DNA of 64,000 nucleotides from Phenylobacterium sp. GTDB lineage: Bacteria; Pseudomonadota; Alphaproteobacteria; Caulobacterales; Caulobacteraceae. The position numbers were made by a program, and so were the translations under genes. The stretch is taken from contig NZ_JAUSCJ010000012.1 of NCBI RefSeq assembly GCF_030651185.1, forward strand, positions 124,001 to 188,000, given 5' to 3'. Below the pieces are notes generated by a model. That model was given only the letters and a program-made list of their open reading frames with translations. It had not been told where the DNA came from and searched no databases. The first letter of the stretch is position 1; every line of letters starts with the position of its first letter. This document shows, piece after piece, positions 43,482 to 53,910 of this stretch.

Positions 43482-44602
43482 TCGGCGGCCTGGGGCATGG
43501 GTTTGCCGCGACGGCCGCGGCGGCGTTTGCGGCGGCGCCCGCCGCCGCTCTCGGACATCAGGGACATCAGGATGCCCTCGCGCAGGCCACGGTCGGCGAC
43601 GCGGACGCGGGTGCAGGGCCAGAGCTCCTGCACGGCTTGGAGGATGGCGGCGCCGGCCAGGACCAGGTCGGAACGGTCGGGGCCGATGCAGGGCTGGTCG
43701 GCGCGCTGCTGGGCGGTGAGGCCGAGCAGCAGGTTGGCGGCGCCCTCGCACTCGTCCCGCGTCATCCAGATGCCGTCGACACGGGAGCGGTCATAGCGCG
43801 GCAGGCGCAGGTGCATGCCGGCCAGGCTGGTGATGGCGCCCGAGGTGCCGATCAGGTGGGCGCGGTCCTCATCGAAGATCGGGCGCAGCGGGTCGGCGTG
43901 GCGGAAGGCGGCCAGGTCAAGCTTCACCCGGTCGACCATGGCGCGGAACCAGGCCTGCGTGGGCTCCTCCCCCTCCGGAAACTGCTCGGCCAGGGTGACG
44001 ACGCCGATGGGGATGGAGAGCCAGGCCTTGATGGGCAGTTTCGAGGCCACGAAGGTGCTCAGGTCCCCGCCCAGGCCCTCGCCCTTGAGATCCACCCAGG
44101 AGAGCTCGGTGGAGCCGCCGCCGACGTCCACCACCAGGGCGGCGTCGGCGGTGCGGTCCAGCAGGTTGAGGCAGCCGGCGACGGAGAGCTGGGCCTCCTC
44201 GCGGGGCGCTATGATCTGCAGGCGAAGGCCGGTCTCCTCGAAGACGCGGTCGATGAATTCCTGGCCGTTCTCGGCCATGCGACAGGCCTGGGTAGCGATG
44301 GCCTTGAGCTTGACGACTCGGCGGCGGCGGACCTTCTCGGCGCTGATCTTCAGGGCGGCCATGGCGCGTTCCATGGCGGCTTCCGACAGCCGTCCGCTGG
44401 CGCTGAGCCCCTCGCCCAGCCGCACGATGCGCGAATAGGCCTCCACCACGCGGAAGCTCTTGCCCGACGGCGTGGCGATCAGAAGCCGGCAGTTGTTGGT
44501 GCCAAGGTCGAGGGCGCCATAGCAGGGCGCATCACTCCCCGACCTGTCCCGGCCATCCCGCATGGCGCCGGGCGCAGACGCGCTTCCAGCCTGATCGCTC
44601 AT
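43478..44602 (-). CDS. Ppx/GppA family phosphatase
   Basis: GALDLGTNNCRLLIATP; VVDVGGGSTELSWVD; overlaps rlmE by 4 nt. Confidence 0.93.
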   Translation of the reverse strand: MSDQAGSASAPGAMRDGRDRSGSDAPCYGALDLGTNNCRLLIATPSGKSFRVVEAYSRIVRLGEGLSASGRLSEAAMERAMAALKISAEKVRRRRVVKLKAIATQACRMAENGQEFIDRVFEETGLRLQIIAPREEAQLSVAGCLNLLDRTADAALVVDVGGGSTELSWVDLKGEGLGGDLSTFVASKLPIKAWLSIPIGVVTLAEQFPEGEEPTQAWFRAMVDRVKLDLAAFRHADPLRPIFDEDRAHLIGTSGAITSLAGMHLRLPRYDRSRVDGIWMTRDECEGAANLLLGLTAQQRADQPCIGPDRSDLVLAGAAILQAVQELWPCTRVRVADRGLREGILMSLMSESGGGRRRKRRRGRRGKPMPQAAE

Positions 44603-44830
44603 TCAGGCGCCCGGAAAGCGCGTAGACCAAGAGGGGGAAACACGCATCGCGTGTTTCTGCGCGCCTCAGACATGGACCAACCTTAAGTCCTTCGCAGACA
44701 CCGGTACGGGCGCCTCGTTTCAAGGCGACTGTAGCAAGACCATTCGCCTGCCGGAAGGCGCGCTCTTGAACACGGGCGCGTGAGCGTTACGTTCACCTCC
44801 CAGTTAGGTACGACGGTGTAGATTCTGTTC

Positions 44831-45217
44831 ATGGACGCTCGACTCGCAAAGCCAAACGCTGGCCACCTGCCCAACCCCGCGGCGATCGCGGACGTTCGGC
44901 TGGCCAAGTTCGCCATCGGCGATGTTGTGAAGCATCGCGTGTTCGCGTTCCGCGGCGTGATTTTCGACGTCGATCCCACCTTCGCCAATACCGAGGAGTG
45001 GTGGCAGTCGATCCCGGAGCATATCCGGCCCCGCAAGGACCAGCCGTTCTACCATCTGCTGGCCGAGAACGACGATAACTCCTACGTCGCCTATGTTTCC
45101 GAGCAGAACCTGCTGCCCGACGACAGCGGCGAGCCGGTGGGCCACCCGCAGGCGCCGCTGATCTTCGAATCCTTCGCCGAGGGCCACTACACGCTGCGGC
45201 CGCGCATCAGCCACTAA
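44831..45217 (+). CDS. hspQ: heat shock protein HspQ
   Basis: AKFAIGDVVKHRVFAFRGVIFDVDPTFANTEEWWQSIP...QPFYHLLAENDDNSYVAYVSEQNLLPD. Confidence 0.93.
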   Translation: MDARLAKPNAGHLPNPAAIADVRLAKFAIGDVVKHRVFAFRGVIFDVDPTFANTEEWWQSIPEHIRPRKDQPFYHLLAENDDNSYVAYVSEQNLLPDDSGEPVGHPQAPLIFESFAEGHYTLRPRISH

Positions 45218-45226
45218 GGCACGGCG

Positions 45227-45244
45227 GGGGCGCTTTCGCGCCCC
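45227..45244. terminator. hairpin GGGGCGC-TTTC-GCGCCCC after hspQ
   Basis: Perfect 7-bp stem 10 nt after the stop codon; no strong T-tract. Confidence 0.5.
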
Positions 45245-45328
45245 ACGACGCAAGGTTTTCGCGGACGACCCCCGAAAAGCGGCGCAGTTCGAACGGAACT
45301 TCCAGTCGATTGGCTCCATTCTGGGGCC

Positions 45329-46186
45329 ATGAGCGCTGACGGCCCGCCCCCAGGCACACGGTCCGACTGGACCATCGACCAGGACTGGCAGTCCTATACC
45401 CCGGCTGAGCACCAGGTCTGGATGACCCTCTATGAGCGGCAATCCAGGCTGTTGCCGGGCCGGGCCTGCGACGCCTTCCTGCACGGCCTGGACGCGCTCG
45501 ATCTGCATCGCGGCGGCATTCCCGACTTCTCGCGGATCAACGCGGAACTGAACCGACTGACCGGCTGGAGCGTGGTCGCCGTCCCGGGCCTCGTGCCCGA
45601 CGCGGTGTTCTTCGAACACCTGGCCAACCGCCGGTTCCCGGCCGGCCGGTTCATCCGCAGGCCCGCCCAACTCGACTACCTGCAGGAACCGGACATCTTC
45701 CACGACGTATTCGGCCACGTGCCGATGCTGACCGATCCGACCTTCGCCGACTATATGCAGGCCTACGGCGAGGGCGGCCTGCGCGCTCTGGACCGGGGCC
45801 AGCTGCACAACCTGGCGCGGCTCTACTGGTACACCGTCGAGTTCGGGCTGCTGGACACCCTGCAGGGCCTGCGGATCTACGGCGCGGGCATCGTCTCGTC
45901 GCACGCGGAGTCGCTCTTCGCCCTCGACGACCCCTCCCCCAACCGCCTGGGGTTCGATCTGGAGCGGGTGATGCGCACCCCCTACCGGATCGACGACTTC
46001 CAGCAGGTCTATTTCGTGATCCCGTCGCTGCAGGCCCTGCTGGACGCCACCCTGCAGGACTTCGAGGCGCTGTATGGGCGCTTGGCCCTGTCGGGTGACA
46101 TTCCCATCGCGGCGATCGAGCCGGGGGATCAAGCGTTCACCCGGGGAACGCAGGCCTACGCGGCGGCCAAGGCTAAGATGGCATGA
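45329..46186 (+). CDS. phhA: phenylalanine 4-monooxygenase
   Basis: FSRINAELNRLTGWSVVAVPGLVPDAVFFEHLANRRFPAGRFIRRP...PDIFHDVFGHVPMLTDP. Confidence 0.95.
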   Translation: MSADGPPPGTRSDWTIDQDWQSYTPAEHQVWMTLYERQSRLLPGRACDAFLHGLDALDLHRGGIPDFSRINAELNRLTGWSVVAVPGLVPDAVFFEHLANRRFPAGRFIRRPAQLDYLQEPDIFHDVFGHVPMLTDPTFADYMQAYGEGGLRALDRGQLHNLARLYWYTVEFGLLDTLQGLRIYGAGIVSSHAESLFALDDPSPNRLGFDLERVMRTPYRIDDFQQVYFVIPSLQALLDATLQDFEALYGRLALSGDIPIAAIEPGDQAFTRGTQAYAAAKAKMA

Positions 46187-46195
46187 TCGGCCCGG

Positions 46196-46220
46196 CCGCT
46201 GCGCTGCGGCCGGGATGACG
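46196..46220. repeat. half-copy of the 38034-38131 inverted repeat
   Basis: CCGCTGCGCTGCGGCCGGGATGACG versus CCGCTTCGCTGCGGCCGGGATGACG (24/25). Confidence 0.7.
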
Positions 46221-46234
46221 GAGCGGGTTCCGCA

Positions 46235-49200
46235 TCAGTAGTCCTTGCGCCACCGCACGGCCAGCTTGCCGTCCCCCTGGCTGGCGAGCTTGGAGATGAT
46301 GGACAGGTTCTTGCGGACGCGCCACTCCACCTGGGCCGAGGGGCCTTCGCGGCCGCCGCCGGTCAATTCCAGATAGACGTCTTCGGTCAGATACTTGCCG
46401 CCAGAAATTGTCATGCCGCTTTCGCCGCCGCCGCCGACCGCCAGGCGATCGAGACCGGCGAAGGTCCGCAGGTTGCCGATGACGTCAAAGCCGCCACCGC
46501 CCGCCAGGGAGGAAAGCGCCGAGGCCAGTTGCGCGGCTTCGAGCGGCGACAGTTGCGACGCCGAGCGGCCAAACAGCACGTTCGACAGCACCTCGTCATT
46601 GGGCAGGGTGGGCGTCGAGGACAGGGTGATCTCGGGCTTGGCCGCCGTGCCGCGGATGCTGACCACAGCCGTCAGCGAGGGGTCATCGCGGGTGGCCGAG
46701 AGGCTGAGGCGGATGTCCCTGGGCGAGGTGGCCAGATAGACCACGCCACGCTCGTCGAACTCGAACCGCTTGCCGGCGAAGTCGTAGTCGCCGCGCACGA
46801 CACGGGCCACCCCAGAGAGCACCGGCCGGTTGGTCGTCCCGCCGACATGGGCGTCAAGGGACAGCTCCACGTCCAGGCCACGCCCGCGCAGATAGATCCG
46901 ACGCGGCGCCGTCAGGGTGACATCGAGATTCACGCTCAGCCCCTGCCGGGCGACGGCCTGCTGGGCGGCGCGCAGGTCGACCGGCTTGTTGACCTCGATC
47001 ACGTCCATGGGGACGACGCCGGAGGGGGTGGGCGTGCGGGCCGAGACATCGGCGCGTTCCACCAGCAGTTTGCCCGCCAGGCGAACCTTCCCCGCGACAT
47101 CGCGGTCCAGGGTGACCTGGCCGCTGGCCGCGGCGGTGGCCTGGTCGTTGTCGATCAGCCGGAAGCCGGTGAGGTCGAGCTTGAACGTGCTGACCCCATC
47201 CTGGCTGATCCGGCCGGAGCCCGTGGCCGAACCGCCGTGGCCGTCCGCGCCGGTGGCGCGGGTGACGTTGATCACATTGTCGGTCAGGGTGGCGCGCAGG
47301 ATTACGTTGCGCAGGGTCAGGCCGGTGGCGCCGTCGGAGAACCGGCCGTCGTCCACCGAAGCCTCGCCCCGGGTCCGGACGTCGTTCAGCGTCCCGCCCA
47401 GGGTCCCATCCAGCCGCACGTGGCCTGCCAGCTCCCGCTCGCCGCCGACCAGCAGGTCCCAGAGCGGCTTGACCTCGCCGTCGGCGAAGACCCGGCCGCG
47501 GATGGGCTTCTGGCGGTTGATGGCGACGCGGAACGGGGCGGCCGAGGCCTCCGCCGGCAGGACCAGGTTGGCGGTGGCCTTCAGCCCGCCGGTGTTGGTG
47601 AAGTCGGCGTCGATGGTCATGCTGCTGTCGGCCAGGCGGGCTTTCAGCACCCCATCCAGGCCTTGGGAGACATCGGAGCCCTTGGCGCGGGCGTCGTCCA
47701 GTTTGGCGTCGAGGGTCCCGTCCAGGCGCGCGCCCTTGCCGGCCAGGTTGAGGTCGGCGTCGATCTTGCCGGTGAGGTCCTCGTTGAACAGGCCCAGACC
47801 CAGTTGACGCAGCTGGGCGCGGACTTGGGCGGTGTCGCCGACCAGACGGCCGTCCAGCTCGATCTCGCCGCCGTCGGACGCCGCCAGGCGCAGGCGTGCG
47901 CTGCGCTCCGGACCGCCGACCTTGATGACCGCGGTCTCCAGGGTGCGCAGGTCGCGGCTGCCATAGCGGCCCATGCCGTCGAAGGCGATCACGTAGCCGG
48001 GCTTGGCCCCGGTGATCACGCCCTTGCCGTTGAAGCCCCAGGGGCCGTTGCTCGACGCGCCCTTGACGTCGGCCGCATAGGGCAATCGGTCGAGGGGGCC
48101 GTCGGCGGTGACCCGGCCGGTGCTGACGGCGACGCGGGATCCCGGCAGGACGGCGTTCACGGCCCGCAGATCGAGGCTGGCGCGAGGGCCGCCCGAGGCG
48201 TCGATGATCTTCACGGCCCCGGTCACCTGACCCGCGGCCAGGAAGGCGCCCTTGGAGAGCGTAATCTTCAGGTCGGCGGACGACGGTGCGGACCGGCGCA
48301 AGGCCAGGGCGCCTGACGCCTTCAGGCCGCCGGCGTCGATGGCGACATCGCTCAGGTCGACGCCGCCCTGCGGGAAGCGGAAGGCGGCCTTGCCGACCGC
48401 CGGGCCGTAGGTACTGGTGGCGGCCAGGGTCACCAGACCGCTGGAGCCGTCGGGGCGGCGCATGAAGGTCAGGGTCATGTGCGCGGCCTCCAGCGGCAGG
48501 CGCGGCACGTCCAGGGCGTCGAAATCGGCCAGCAGGTCGGCGCGGGGTTCGCCGAGCGTGCCGGTGATCGCGCCGGAACCCCTGGCCTTGCCCGTGATCT
48601 CCACGGGGCCGGCGCGGAACGGGCCGTCGGCGGACCAGTCCAGCTTGAACTTCAAGGCGCCGTCTTCCAGCACCCCGGCGCTGGAGGCCTTCACGGCGGC
48701 CCCGTTGAGCACGGCGCTGGCCAGGGAGATCTTGCCGCTCTGGATATTGCCCTTGGCCGACAGGCTGGGGGCCGCGCCCAGCAGCCGGTCGAGTTCGGCA
48801 AAGCCGGAGGCGAACCCGGCGCCCTTGGCGTCGGCCGACAGGGTCCAGGGTTTGCCGGGGCCGCCTTGGGTGGCGCTCCAGGTGGCCGAGGCCGAGCCCT
48901 TGGCGCCGGTCCTGGCGGCCGCGAGGTTGGAAACCTCGGCGCGGCCCTTGAAGTTGAGGCCGCCGATCAGGCCCCGGCCGCCGCTGGCCTGGACCTTCAA
49001 GCCCGCGCCCGTCGCCTGCAGATCGCGCAGGGAGAGGCGTCCGTCGGCCAGCCGCTGGGCATCGAAGCTGACGCTGGGTTTGGCGCCGAGGATGGCGGCG
49101 AGCACGCCGGTCCCCTGCCCGCCCGCGCCGGTGGCCTGCCCCTTCACGCCCAGGAGGCCGGCCTTGCGGGTGAGCTGGACCGGGCCGCTGATCCGGTCCA

Positions 49201-50416
49201 GCCCGTAGGATCCGAGCTTCAGGCGATCCACCGCCACGGTCCCGACGAAACGGGCGTCGTCGGAGGTTCCGGTGAGGATGCCCGCTGCCCGGGCCGGCCC
49301 CATCTGCGGCCCACCGCTGATCTTGGACAGGTTGGGGGTGTCCAGGGTCAGGGCCAGGCCCTTCGGGCCGGTGCGGCGTTCGCCGAGATTGCCCTTGCCC
49401 CTGGCCACCGCGGTCAGGTTGGCCGACTGCACCCGCGCCGCGAGGTCGTAGAGACCGGGCTCAGCCTTGCGCCCGGTGACGACGAAAAGAGCCTGGGGTC
49501 CCAGGCGGCCCGACAGCTTGCGGGTCAGGGTCGAGGCGGTGAGGTCCAGGCGGCCGTTGGCCTGCCCGCCTTGCGGGGTCCAGGCGCCCTGGATCGCCAG
49601 CGGCTTTGCGGCGCCGGAGGTGGCCACGGCGGCGAGCTTGCCGTTGGACATCTGGCCGTCGGCGCGGGCCTTGAGGTCGAAGGCCTGGTCGGCGGGCAGC
49701 CCGGCGGCGCCCGCCAGGGCTCCGCCCCGAGCCTCGTGGACATCAGCCACCAGCAGCAGCGGCCGGGTCTTGCCCAGGTCGAACTGCAGGTTGAGGTGGT
49801 CGCCGGCATGGAGGACGCTGGCGGCGGAAATCCTGCCCCGCTGGCCCCGCCCACGCCGCTGAACGTCGAGGTTCCCGGTCACATCGTAGACACCCCGCCG
49901 GTAGCTGAAGGCCGGCGTCAGCTCCAGACGGGCCTTGATCAGGTCAATGTCGAAGGAGACCGGCAGGCCTCGGGACGTCTGCTTCGGCGTGAGCGTCGGC
50001 CGGCGCAGGATGGTGACCTGCTGGGCGGTGATCGCCTCGGCGTGCAGCCGACGCTGCAGGAGTTCGGCGTACCGCCATGAAATATCGAGGTTCCTGGCCT
50101 CAAGCCAGACGCCCTTCTCGTCGGAGATGGTCAGGCGGCGAACCGTGAAGTGTCGCCAGACGTCACCAGACAGACCCTCGACCTGCAGCTTGCCGAAGCG
50201 GCCGAGCTTGAGGCCGTTGGCGCGGGCCTCGATGAGCAGGCGGCCCTGCGGCAGCAGGACGCCGTAGCGGGTGGTGAGCAGGAGGCCCGAGAGCACGATG
50301 GCGATGATGGCGCAGGCCGCGACGATGGCCTTGGGCAGGCCGCGGCTCCTGGCGACCTTGACCACCGCCTCTTCCACCTCGTGGACCACCTCTTCGATGT
50401 CGGACGGGCCGCTCAA
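46235..50416 (-). CDS. tamB: translocation and assembly module protein TamB
   Basis: 1393 aa; N-terminal TM; beta-rich repeats; C-terminal DUF490 region FDERGVVYLATSPRDIRLSLSATRDDPSLTAVVSIRGTAAKPEITLSSTPTLPNDEVLSNVLFG. Confidence 0.93.
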   Translation of the reverse strand: MSGPSDIEEVVHEVEEAVVKVARSRGLPKAIVAACAIIAIVLSGLLLTTRYGVLLPQGRLLIEARANGLKLGRFGKLQVEGLSGDVWRHFTVRRLTISDEKGVWLEARNLDISWRYAELLQRRLHAEAITAQQVTILRRPTLTPKQTSRGLPVSFDIDLIKARLELTPAFSYRRGVYDVTGNLDVQRRGRGQRGRISAASVLHAGDHLNLQFDLGKTRPLLLVADVHEARGGALAGAAGLPADQAFDLKARADGQMSNGKLAAVATSGAAKPLAIQGAWTPQGGQANGRLDLTASTLTRKLSGRLGPQALFVVTGRKAEPGLYDLAARVQSANLTAVARGKGNLGERRTGPKGLALTLDTPNLSKISGGPQMGPARAAGILTGTSDDARFVGTVAVDRLKLGSYGLDRISGPVQLTRKAGLLGVKGQATGAGGQGTGVLAAILGAKPSVSFDAQRLADGRLSLRDLQATGAGLKVQASGGRGLIGGLNFKGRAEVSNLAAARTGAKGSASATWSATQGGPGKPWTLSADAKGAGFASGFAELDRLLGAAPSLSAKGNIQSGKISLASAVLNGAAVKASSAGVLEDGALKFKLDWSADGPFRAGPVEITGKARGSGAITGTLGEPRADLLADFDALDVPRLPLEAAHMTLTFMRRPDGSSGLVTLAATSTYGPAVGKAAFRFPQGGVDLSDVAIDAGGLKASGALALRRSAPSSADLKITLSKGAFLAAGQVTGAVKIIDASGGPRASLDLRAVNAVLPGSRVAVSTGRVTADGPLDRLPYAADVKGASSNGPWGFNGKGVITGAKPGYVIAFDGMGRYGSRDLRTLETAVIKVGGPERSARLRLAASDGGEIELDGRLVGDTAQVRAQLRQLGLGLFNEDLTGKIDADLNLAGKGARLDGTLDAKLDDARAKGSDVSQGLDGVLKARLADSSMTIDADFTNTGGLKATANLVLPAEASAAPFRVAINRQKPIRGRVFADGEVKPLWDLLVGGERELAGHVRLDGTLGGTLNDVRTRGEASVDDGRFSDGATGLTLRNVILRATLTDNVINVTRATGADGHGGSATGSGRISQDGVSTFKLDLTGFRLIDNDQATAAASGQVTLDRDVAGKVRLAGKLLVERADVSARTPTPSGVVPMDVIEVNKPVDLRAAQQAVARQGLSVNLDVTLTAPRRIYLRGRGLDVELSLDAHVGGTTNRPVLSGVARVVRGDYDFAGKRFEFDERGVVYLATSPRDIRLSLSATRDDPSLTAVVSIRGTAAKPEITLSSTPTLPNDEVLSNVLFGRSASQLSPLEAAQLASALSSLAGGGGFDVIGNLRTFAGLDRLAVGGGGESGMTISGGKYLTEDVYLELTGGGREGPSAQVEWRVRKNLSIISKLASQGDGKLAVRWRKDY

Positions 50417-52203
50417 AAGCTCTGTCCGATGCTGAGATAGACCTGGAAGGGCGCGTCACCCTGACGCTTCTCCAGGGGAATGGCGATGTCGGCGCGGATC
50501 GGGCCGAAGCCCAGGTCGTAGCGCACCCCGATCCCGGCGCCGACGCTGATGTCCTTGCCGCTGGGGATCTGGTCGGAGCCGACCGAGCCGGCGTCCACGA
50601 AGGCCACCACGCCCCACCGCTTGCCGATCTTCTGGCGCAGCTCCACCGAGGCCTCAAACAGGGACAGTCCCCCCTGCGGGGTGTTGTCGGCCAGACGCGG
50701 TCCGATGGCCTGGTAAGCGTAGCCGCGCACCGAACCGCCGCCGCCGGAATAGAAGCGCCGAGAGGCCGGGACCTCCGGGATCAGGCCGCCGACGATGGAG
50801 CCCGCCTTCAGGCGCCCCGCCACGACGGTGCGGCCCTTCTCGTCGAAGGGGAAGTAGATCGACCCCTGCGACTGGGCCTTCAGATACGGCAGGGTGTCGG
50901 CGCCGACGATCATGGTCGGCTCCAGCCGCGCCTCCACCCGCCAGCCGCGCTTGGGATCGAGCGGGTCATCGGAGCGGTCGAGGGCCATGGCGCCCAGCAC
51001 TGAGGCGGTCACCAGCTTGCGGCCCAGGGACGACAGGGTGATCGCCTGCCGCTCCTGGGTCTGGCTGTAGTCCAGGGAGGCGCCGAGCGTGACATAGGAG
51101 GTCTTGCCGAAGCGGCGCTCGACGTCGGCGCGGACACCGACGCCGGTCTCGTCATAGGCGTCGGTGTGCACACGGTAGAGGCCGGCCTGCCCCTTCAGCG
51201 TCTGCTGAGCGCGGCGCCAGTGCGGCAGGGTCAGATCGGCGCCCAGGCGGCTGTCCACCGTCGAGGCGCGGCCGTAATAGGAGAGCGTGTCGGCGCGACC
51301 CAGCACATTGTAGCGGGTCCAGCGGGCGTCGGCGCCGGCGCCTTCGCTGGTGGAATAGCTGGCGCCCAGCTCGATGGTGCGGCGCTTGCGGTCGGCGAGA
51401 TTGACGATGACCGGGCGCAGCCCGCCGGCGCTCGCCTTCTCCTTGCCGGCCAGGGCGACGGTGACGCTGTCATAGACCCCGGTGTCCAGCAGCCGGCGCT
51501 CCAGCTCGCCCACGTCGTCCGGATCGTAGGGGTCACCGGCCTTCCAGGGCGCCAGGCGGCGCAGCCAGGCGGGGTTGGTGCGGCCGGGCGTCACCACCTC
51601 CAGGCCGTCCAGGCGCACGAGTTCGCCGGAGACGATCCGGAAGGTGGGGCGGACGCTGTGGTCGGCGTGGTCGACGATCACCTGGCGGTCGCTGCTGGTC
51701 ACGTCGGCATAGCCGCGCTTCTGCACCGCCGCCACGATGCGCCCCTCGGCGCCCAGGACATCGGCCGCACGGCCCGCCTGACCATTGGCCAGGCCCACCA
51801 CCGCTTCGCCGGCGATCTGCACGCCGGGCGCAGGCGCCGGCGCGATCCACTCGACCTCGGGGTTCTGAATCCGGAAGCGCTCGCCGGGCGTCACCTTGAC
51901 CACCGGCCGGGCGGGTTCGGTCTCGGTGACCTGCGCCTCGACGGCGTTGGCGTAGTAGCCCTCCGACCGCAGGACGGCGATGGCGTCCTCGGCGGCCTCA
52001 CGGGCGCGACGGCGGGCTTCGAAGCGGTTCTCGATCGGCTTGTCGGTTTCGCCCACCGCGTTGGTGATGGCGGCGCGCAGGCTCGAGCTCAGCTCGCCCT
52101 CCACGGCAGCCTTCGGCGCCGCAGCGTGAGCGGAACCAGCCGCCCCTTGGGCGCAAAGCGCCGCTGAGGCGGCGACGGCGAAGACCAGTCGTCCCAAGGT
52201 CAA
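50413..52203 (-). CDS. tamA: autotransporter assembly factor TamA (Omp85/BamA family)
   Basis: POTRA-like N-terminus; surface-antigen barrel RFYSGGGGSVRGYAYQAIGPR; 4-nt overlap with tamB. Confidence 0.93.
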   Translation of the reverse strand: MTLGRLVFAVAASAALCAQGAAGSAHAAAPKAAVEGELSSSLRAAITNAVGETDKPIENRFEARRRAREAAEDAIAVLRSEGYYANAVEAQVTETEPARPVVKVTPGERFRIQNPEVEWIAPAPAPGVQIAGEAVVGLANGQAGRAADVLGAEGRIVAAVQKRGYADVTSSDRQVIVDHADHSVRPTFRIVSGELVRLDGLEVVTPGRTNPAWLRRLAPWKAGDPYDPDDVGELERRLLDTGVYDSVTVALAGKEKASAGGLRPVIVNLADRKRRTIELGASYSTSEGAGADARWTRYNVLGRADTLSYYGRASTVDSRLGADLTLPHWRRAQQTLKGQAGLYRVHTDAYDETGVGVRADVERRFGKTSYVTLGASLDYSQTQERQAITLSSLGRKLVTASVLGAMALDRSDDPLDPKRGWRVEARLEPTMIVGADTLPYLKAQSQGSIYFPFDEKGRTVVAGRLKAGSIVGGLIPEVPASRRFYSGGGGSVRGYAYQAIGPRLADNTPQGGLSLFEASVELRQKIGKRWGVVAFVDAGSVGSDQIPSGKDISVGAGIGVRYDLGFGPIRADIAIPLEKRQGDAPFQVYLSIGQSF

Positions 52204-52416
52204 GAATCCCTGCCGTCCCCACCTGCGGGTCTATCGCGGGTCGCCTCCTCTTGTCACCCCGCGGGACACGCGCAAGGTGCTTTCAACTTCAGCAGAAGCC
52301 TGCCCAAATAGTGAGCAGCGACAATCGCCACCCCCGCCGATTCCGAAAAGCCGCCCGTTCGGCCGGGCCGCTCCCTAGGGTCGGAACCAAGGTGAAGCAG
52401 AAGGATTGTTGCAAAG

Positions 52417-53910
52417 GTGGAGTGGGGCGTGGCGACGGCGAAGAGATCGGACACCAGCGCCATTGAGACCTCGGACGGGGCGATCCCCTACGACGAGATG
52501 CTCACGCTCGCCGGTGAGGTCCGCTCCCACTACACGGGGCTGGATGAGCGCATCGCCACCCTGGCGTCCGCGGACATGGCTGAGCGCCAGCGGACCCTGG
52601 AGCGGTTCTTCCTCCTGCAGGGCATCACCTTCACCGTCTACGGAGCCGAGAGCTCCACCGAACGGATCATCCCCACCGACCTGCTGCCGCGCATCATCCC
52701 GGCCGAGGAATGGGCGACCATCGAGAAGGGCCTGACCCAGCGCCTGCGCGCGCTGAACATGTTCCTGGCCGACATCTACGGCGAGCAGCAGATCCTGATG
52801 GACGGGGTCGTGCCGCGCGAACTGGTGCTGATGGCGCCGTCCTATCGCCGCGAGATGCAGAACCTCTATGTGCCGCATCAGGCCTACGCCAATGTCTGCG
52901 GCTCGGACCTGATCCGCCAGCCGGACGGGGCTTTCGCGGTGCTGGAGGACAATCTGCGGGTGCCCTCGGGGGTCTCCTACATGCTGGCCAACCGCGAGGC
53001 CTCCAAGCGGACCTTCCCCGGCACCTTCCGCGCGTCGAACGTGCGCGCCATCGACCGCTATCCCGACCTGCTGCTCTCGACCCTGAAGGGCATGGCGGCC
53101 GACTGGCGGCCCAATCCCCAGGTCGTGGTGTTGACGCCGGGCGTCTACAACTCGGCCTATTACGAGCACGCCTACCTGGCCCGCCTGATGGGCTGCCCGC
53201 TCGTGGAGGGTCGCGACCTCGTGGTCCATGACAACATGGTCTACATGCGAACCACCACCGGCCTGCGCCGGATCGACGTGATCTATCGCCGGGTGGACGA
53301 CGACTTCATCGACCCCCTCACCTTCCGCCGGGATTCCGGGCTTGGGGTGGCCGGCCTGTTCAACGCCTACCGGGCCGGCAATGTGGTGATCTGCAACGCG
53401 CCGGGCACCGGGGTCGCCGACGACAAGGCGGTCTATGCCTATGTCCCGGAGATCATCAAATACTACCTGGGCGAGGAGGCCATCCTGCCCAATATCGAGA
53501 CCTTCCTCTGCCGCGAACCGGCTCAGCTCAGCCATGTCCTGTCCAACCTCGACAAGCTGGTGGTCAAGGCGGTGGGCGCCTCGGGCGGCTACGGCATGCT
53601 GATCGGGCCGCACGCCAGCGCCAAGGAGCGCAGCGAGTTCGCCGACGCCCTGCGCGCCGACCCGGCCAACTACATCGCCCAGCCCACCATCCAGCTCTCC
53701 ACCGCGCCCTGCCTGATCGACGGCGAGATCGATCCGCGCCATGTGGACCTGCGGCCCTTCATCCTGTCGGGCGAGAAGATCACCGTGACGCCGGGCGCCC
53801 TGACCCGCGTGGCCCTGAAGAAGGGCTCGCTGGTGGTGAACTCCAGCCAGGGCGGCGGTTCCAAGGATACCTGGATCCTGGCCGGCGAGACCGAGGAGCC
53901 CCAGCCATGA
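52417..53910 (+). CDS. circularly permuted type 2 ATP-grasp protein
   Basis: GITFTVYGAESSTERIIPTDLLPRIIPAEEWATIEKGLTQRLRALNMFLADIYGEQQIL; VVKAVGASGGYGMLIGP. Confidence 0.93.
   Translation: MEWGVATAKRSDTSAIETSDGAIPYDEMLTLAGEVRSHYTGLDERIATLASADMAERQRTLERFFLLQGITFTVYGAESSTERIIPTDLLPRIIPAEEWATIEKGLTQRLRALNMFLADIYGEQQILMDGVVPRELVLMAPSYRREMQNLYVPHQAYANVCGSDLIRQPDGAFAVLEDNLRVPSGVSYMLANREASKRTFPGTFRASNVRAIDRYPDLLLSTLKGMAADWRPNPQVVVLTPGVYNSAYYEHAYLARLMGCPLVEGRDLVVHDNMVYMRTTTGLRRIDVIYRRVDDDFIDPLTFRRDSGLGVAGLFNAYRAGNVVICNAPGTGVADDKAVYAYVPEIIKYYLGEEAILPNIETFLCREPAQLSHVLSNLDKLVVKAVGASGGYGMLIGPHASAKERSEFADALRADPANYIAQPTIQLSTAPCLIDGEIDPRHVDLRPFILSGEKITVTPGALTRVALKKGSLVVNSSQGGGSKDTWILAGETEEPQP

Noticed and set aside
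46529-50080. Long plus-strand ORFs antisense to tamB
   Set aside because: Shadow ORFs with biased composition; the tamB frame is intact and recognisable.
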